Shown: positions 60,099-64,000 of the stretch, piece after piece
Layout of the letters: every line of letters starts with the position of its first letter
How positions within the stretch are numbered: position 1 is the stretch's first letter
Source of the DNA: Vanessa cardui
Taxonomy: Eukaryota > Arthropoda > Insecta > Lepidoptera > Nymphalidae
Assembly (NCBI RefSeq): GCF_905220365.1
Contig: NC_061154.1
Location: 1-64,000, forward strand
Direction of reading: 5' to 3'
DNA length: 64,000 bases
Notes under the pieces: generated by a model
Databases searched by the model: none
Seen by the model: only the letters and a program-made list of their open reading frames with translations
Told to the model about the DNA's origin: nothing
Made by a program: the position numbers and the translations under genes

Positions 60099-60827
60099 TT
60101 TTACGAGGAGGAAAGGCATTTACGCCTCCCGCCCGGCCGGGGGACCGGGACGGGTATGTGGGACTCGACCGGGGCCATAAGGGCCCCGTGCCAGGGCAGA
60201 AGGCCCTGTCCTACCCACTAAAACCTCCTCGGGTTTCCACCGTACCGCGTGATGGAGGGGCTACGGGAACGCTAGAGCATACTTCCGCGGCCCCCCCGCG
60301 GCGACCGCCGTGAGGCGGTCAAATCGTTGAATGCGCGCCCAAGGGCGCGCCTTCCTCCGTTGCCTCCGTCCAGTAAACGTGACGGACTCCCCCGAGTCCG
60401 CCACTGGAGGCTGGGCGCCAACAATGCTGACGCCCTGGTGGCGGCGGATAAGATGACAGGCTCCGCCGCCGACCATCGGTGTATCTCCACACCACACGGT
60501 GGACCACCACGCATCAGATGGTGGACCACCACTCCTCCTTCGACGCTCATAAAGAGCCCTCCGTTCTATATACATATATATACATATTGACATTTACACA
60601 ACTATTTACAATATTTACATAAATACATATAATACATATTGTACATATAGTACACTCCTCCGCTATGCCAGCGGGGCCGCTCACATAGTCCACTCCGCTG
60701 CGCTCGGAGAAGTACTAGGAGCGACCTCGCGGCCTTCCTCCGCGTCAGTCTTAGCCGCGGCCGGCGAGCACACAAGCCGGCCCCGTTGCCCAGGGTGCGC
60801 CACGAGGAGGCGACTGACATGCACCCC
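60057..60827 (-). mobile_element. E14, short non-autonomous element (family S)
   Basis: Tail 60057-60097 (41 bases), body about 730 bp. Near-identical to E1 and E3. First of four consecutive S copies. Confidence 0.86.
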
Positions 60828-60829
60828 AA

Positions 60830-60831
<2 letters not shown>
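60828..60831. repeat. Single telomeric unit remnant (AACC)
   Basis: E14 and E15 are separated by AACC only, the third such junction. Confidence 0.9.
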
Positions 60832-60868
<37 letters not shown>

Positions 60869-61615
60869 TTTTACGAGGAGGAAAGGCATTTACGCCTCCC
60901 GCCCGGCCGGGGGACCGGGACGGGTATGTGGGACTCGACCGGGGCCATAAGGGCCCCGTGCCAGGGCAGAAGGCCCTGTCCTACCCACTAAAACCTCCTC
61001 GGGTTTCCACCGTACCGCGTGATGGAGGGGCTACGGGAACGCTAAAGCATACTTCCGCGGCCCCCCCGCGGCGACCGCCGTGAGGTGGTCAAATCTTTGA
61101 ATGCGCGCCCAAGGGCGCGCCTTCCTCCGTTGCCTCCGTCCAGTAAACGTGACGGACTCCCCCGAGTCCGCCACTGGAGGCTGGGCGCCAACAATGCTGA
61201 CGCCCTGGTGGCGGCGGATAAGATGACAGGCTCCGCCGCCGACCACCGGTGTATCTCCACACCTAAAAACGGTGGACCACCACGCATCAGATGGTGGACC
61301 ACCACTCCTCCTTCAGTGCTCGTAACGAGCCCTCCGCTCTATATATAAATATTTACAATACTTACAAATAATACAATATTTACAAATAATACAATATTTA
61401 CATGTATACATATATTACATATATATACTCCTCCGCTAATTGCCAGCGAGGCCGCTCACATAGTCCACTCCGCTGTCCTCGGAGAAGTACTAGGAGCGAC
61501 CCCGCGGCCTTCCTCCGCGTCAGTCTTAGCCGCGGCCGGCGAGCAAGCTCAAGCCGGCCCCGTTGCCCAGGGTGCGCCACGAGGAGGCGACTGACATGCA
61601 CCCCACATGCACCCC
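60832..61615 (-). mobile_element. E15, short non-autonomous element (family S)
   Basis: Tail 60832-60867, body about 748 bp, second S subgroup. Nearly identical to E17. The 5' tip is duplicated (CATGCACCCCA twice, 61596-61615). The first GACCGCC/GGCGGTC hairpin has one arm changed to GGTGGTC. Confidence 0.86.
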
Positions 61616-61654
61616 AACCTAACCTAACCTAACCTAACCTAACCTAACCTAACC
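61616..61654. repeat. Telomeric AACCT array
   Basis: 39 bp of perfect units between E15 and E16. Confidence 0.97.
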
Positions 61655-62388
61655 TTTTTTTTTTTGTTTTACGAGGAGGAAAGGCATTTACGCCTCCCGC
61701 CCGGCCGGGGGACCGGGACGGGTATGTGGGACTCGACCGGGGCCATAAGGGCCCCGTGCCAGGGCAGAAGGCCCTGTCCTACCCACTAAAACCTCCTCGG
61801 GTTTCCACCGTACCGCGTGATGGAGGGGCTACGGGAACGCTAGAGCATACTTCCGCGGCCCCCTCGCGGCGACCGCCGTGAGGCGGTCAAATCTTTGAAT
61901 GCGCGCCCAGAGGCGCGCCTTCCTCCGTTGCCTCCGTCCAGTAAACGTGACGGACTCCCCCGAGTCCGCCACTGGAGGCTGGGCGCCAACAATGCTGACG
62001 CCCTGGTGGCGGCGGATAAGATGACAGGCTCCGCCGCCGACCGACCGGTGTATCTCCACACCTATAAACAGTGGACCACCACGCATCAGATGGTGGACCA
62101 CCACTCCTCCTTCAGTGCTCGTAAGGAGCCCTCCGTTTGTACATAAATATATACAGTATTTACAAAATAATTACAATATTTACATATATACATATTATAC
62201 ATATTTACATCTCCTCCGCTAATTGCCAGCGAGGCCGCTCACACAGTCCACTCCGCCACCGATCGGAGAAGTACTAGGAGCGACACCGCGGCCTTCCTCC
62301 ACGTCAGTCTTAGCCGCGGCCGGCGAGCAAGCTCAAGCCGGCCCCGTTGCCCAGGGTGCGCCACGAGGAGGCGACTGACATGCACCCC
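61655..62388 (-). mobile_element. E16, short non-autonomous element (family S)
   Basis: Shortest tail here (61655-61665, 11 bases), body about 723 bp. The 3' half matches E11 (CAGA loop, CCTATAAACAGTGG), while the AT-rich middle near 62140-62215 and the 5' hairpin loop (ACCGAT) are its own. Confidence 0.86.
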
Positions 62389-62410
62389 AACCTAACCTAA
62401 CCTAACCTAA

Positions 62411-62412
<2 letters not shown>
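62389..62412. repeat. Telomeric AACCT array
   Basis: 24 bp of units between E16 and E17. Confidence 0.96.
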
Positions 62413-62451
<39 letters not shown>

Positions 62452-63187
62452 TTTTACGAGGAGGAAAGGCATTTACGCCTCCCGCCCGGCCGGGGGACCG
62501 GGACGGGTATGTGGGACTCGACCGGGGCCATAAGGGCCCCGTGCCAGGGCAGAAGGCCCTGTCCTACCCACTAAAACCTCCTCGGGTTTCCACCGTACCG
62601 CGTGATGGAGGGGCTACGGGAACGCTAAAGCATACTTCCGCGGCCCCCCCGCGGCGACCGCCGTGAGGCGGTCAAATCTTTGAATGCGCGCCCAAGGGCG
62701 CGCCTTCCTCCGTTGCCTCCGTCCAGTAAACGTGACGGACTCCCCCGAGTCCGCCACTGGAGGCTGGGCGCCAACAATGCTGACGCCCTGGTGGCGGCGG
62801 ATAAGATGACAGGCTCCGCCGCCGACCACCGGTGTATCTCCACACCTAAAAACGGTGGACCACCACGCATCAGATGGTGGACCACCACTCCTCCTTCAGT
62901 GCTCGTAACGAGCCCTCCGCTCTATATATAAATATTTACAATACTTACAAATAATACAATATTTACAAATAATACAATATTTACATGTATACATATATTA
63001 CATATATATACTCCTCCGCTAATTGCCAGCGAGGCCGCTCACATAGTCCACTCCGCTGTCCTCGGAGAAGTACTAGGAGCGACCCCGCGGCCTTCCTCCG
63101 TGTCAGTCTTAGCCGCGGCCGGCGAGCAAGCTCAAGCCGGCCCCGTTGCCCAGGGTGCGCCACGAGGAGGCGACTGACATGCACCCC
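62413..63187 (-). mobile_element. E17, short non-autonomous element (family S)
   Basis: Tail 62413-62450, body about 737 bp. Near-identical to E15 except at a few bases (GGCGGTC arm intact, TCCGTGTC for TCCGCGTC) and without the duplicated 5' tip. Confidence 0.86.
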
Positions 63188-63199
63188 AACCTAACCTAA

Positions 63200-63201
<2 letters not shown>
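63188..63201. repeat. Telomeric AACCT spacer, 14 bp
   Basis: Just under three units between E17 and E18. Confidence 0.95.
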
Positions 63202-63234
<33 letters not shown>

Positions 63235-64000
63235 TTTCCGATGGGGAATGCATTTACGCATACCCGCGAGTCCGGGGGGACTCCGCGGGTTATGTGGGAC
63301 TCGGCAAAAGGCCCCTACCCACTAAACCCCACCGGCGCTCCGTCTTCGCTTGACTGACAGGAGGCTGGGAATCCGGTTTGCATCCAGCCCCCCGTCGGCG
63401 ACCGCCCGCCCTATGGCAGACCCCTCACACCCCCCCGAATGGGGGCGGACACTGTGATGGCCGGAGCGCACGACCATCACCAGTCGTGGCAGGTGTGCGT
63501 TGTGACGCGGGCGGCGGCGACCCCGCGCCGCCGCACTCCCCCAGGGGCGGGCGAAGGTGGACGCCGTGTGCGCCGCCTTCCGCCCCTTACCCTTCTGCGG
63601 AGCTGTGACGCGAGGGGATCGTTCTCGCGCCCACGCTCCGCCGCCTCCTTCTGTGACATTACGTCTTCACAAAAGGAGGCGACGGCAGCCCACGACTCCT
63701 CGCTCCCCAACATGGCAACGATCACACCGGGGAGCGAGAGGTCGCTTCCGCTGACAGCCACCAGCTCACGGCGGCGCTCGGCCCACGATGGACACACCTC
63801 CAGGGTGTGCTCTGCCGAGTCCACCGCGGCCCCACACTGATGGCACGACGGGGTCTCCTCCCTCCCGATCCGGTGCAGGTACGACCCGAAGCAGCCGTGC
63901 CCGGACAGCACCTGGACCAGACGGAAGGAGAGGGAGCCGTGCGAGCGATCGAGCCAATCTCTGAGCACGGGCCCGATCGCGTCCAGGGTCCTTCGGCCGA
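63202..64000 (-). mobile_element. E18, 3' part of a third family (C), cut by window end
   Basis: Tail 63202-63233, 3' UTR 63234-63476, then the ORF2 C-terminal region running off the window. The terminal stem-loop keeps the GTAAAT loop of A and S, and GAGTCC/GGACTC arms near 63268-63284. No TGTAAA hairpin array was found in this 3' UTR. Confidence 0.88.
63477..64000 (-). CDS. ORF2 C-terminal part of family C element (partial)
   Basis: About 170 codons, open to the window edge; the start and the EN and RT domains lie outside. The sequence PVLRDWLDRSHGSLSFRL, GHGCFGSYLHRIGREE and CHQCGAAVDSAEHTLEVC matches the end of the other ORF2 proteins, including the CxxC...H...C motif, with clear divergence from both A and B. 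The tail is rich in Arg and Pro. No frameshift is visible in this part. Confidence 0.9.
   Translation of the reverse strand, partial: GRRTLDAIGPVLRDWLDRSHGSLSFRLVQVLSGHGCFGSYLHRIGREETPSCHQCGAAVDSAEHTLEVCPSWAERRRELVAVSGSDLSLPGVIVAMLGSEESWAAVASFCEDVMSQKEAAERGRENDPLASQLRRRVRGGRRRTRRPPSPAPGGVRRRGVAAARVTTHTCHDW

Overview
The window is an arthropod, almost certainly insect, telomere or subtelomere. The + strand carries AACCT repeats, the C-rich strand of the insect (TTAGG)n telomere, in 18 blocks from 4 bp to about 1.55 kb. Between them sit 18 non-LTR retrotransposon copies, numbered E1 to E18 from the left. No cellular protein gene was found. All copies lie on the minus strand. Each 3' poly(A) tail reads as a T-run on + and is followed by GGTTAGG. 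Each 5' end abuts TTAGGTT, so every insertion is explained by one site, TT^AGG. By convention the CCTAA strand reads 5'->3' away from the chromosome end, so the terminus should lie to the left. The species cannot be named; the 5S rRNA copy and TTAGG telomere fit Lepidoptera, Hymenoptera or other insects.

The elements belong to the R1 clade, resembling the telomere-specific TRAS/SART elements of Bombyx. ORF1 is a Gag-like protein with three C-terminal Cys/His zinc knuckles. ORF2 has an N-terminal APE-type endonuclease (EN), a central reverse transcriptase (RT) with a YADD catalytic motif, and a C-terminal CxxC-x9-H-x4-C motif. The ORF1 stop and ORF2 start overlap as TAATG (TGATG in E7; tandem stops in E4 and E12).

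Families by 3' end and protein: A = E2, E4, E5, E6, E7, E8, E12; B = E9, E10, E13; C = E18, cut by the window edge; S = E1, E3, E11, E14-E17, short (about 0.73 kb plus tail), without ORFs but with both A-like termini. E4, E6, E10 and E12 have complete 5' ends and open ORF1 and ORF2. E5 is open, but its EN catalytic Asp is changed to Ala. E13 has an intact ORF2 and a 5'-truncated ORF1. E2 and E9 have frameshifted ORF2. E8 is a short 5'-truncated ORF2 fragment. E7 is 5'-truncated inside ORF1 and capped by a complete 5S rRNA sequence with a T-run terminator.

Layout: 1-9526 S, A, long telomere array, S; 9527-34418 four successive A elements ending in the 5S chimera; 34434-48431 truncated A, then two B; 48496-55711 S then A; 55726-59987 truncated B; 60057-63187 four S copies in a row; 63202-64000 start of family C. 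Autonomous copies would supply Gag and EN/RT. The S copies keep only the ends and probably depend on them.
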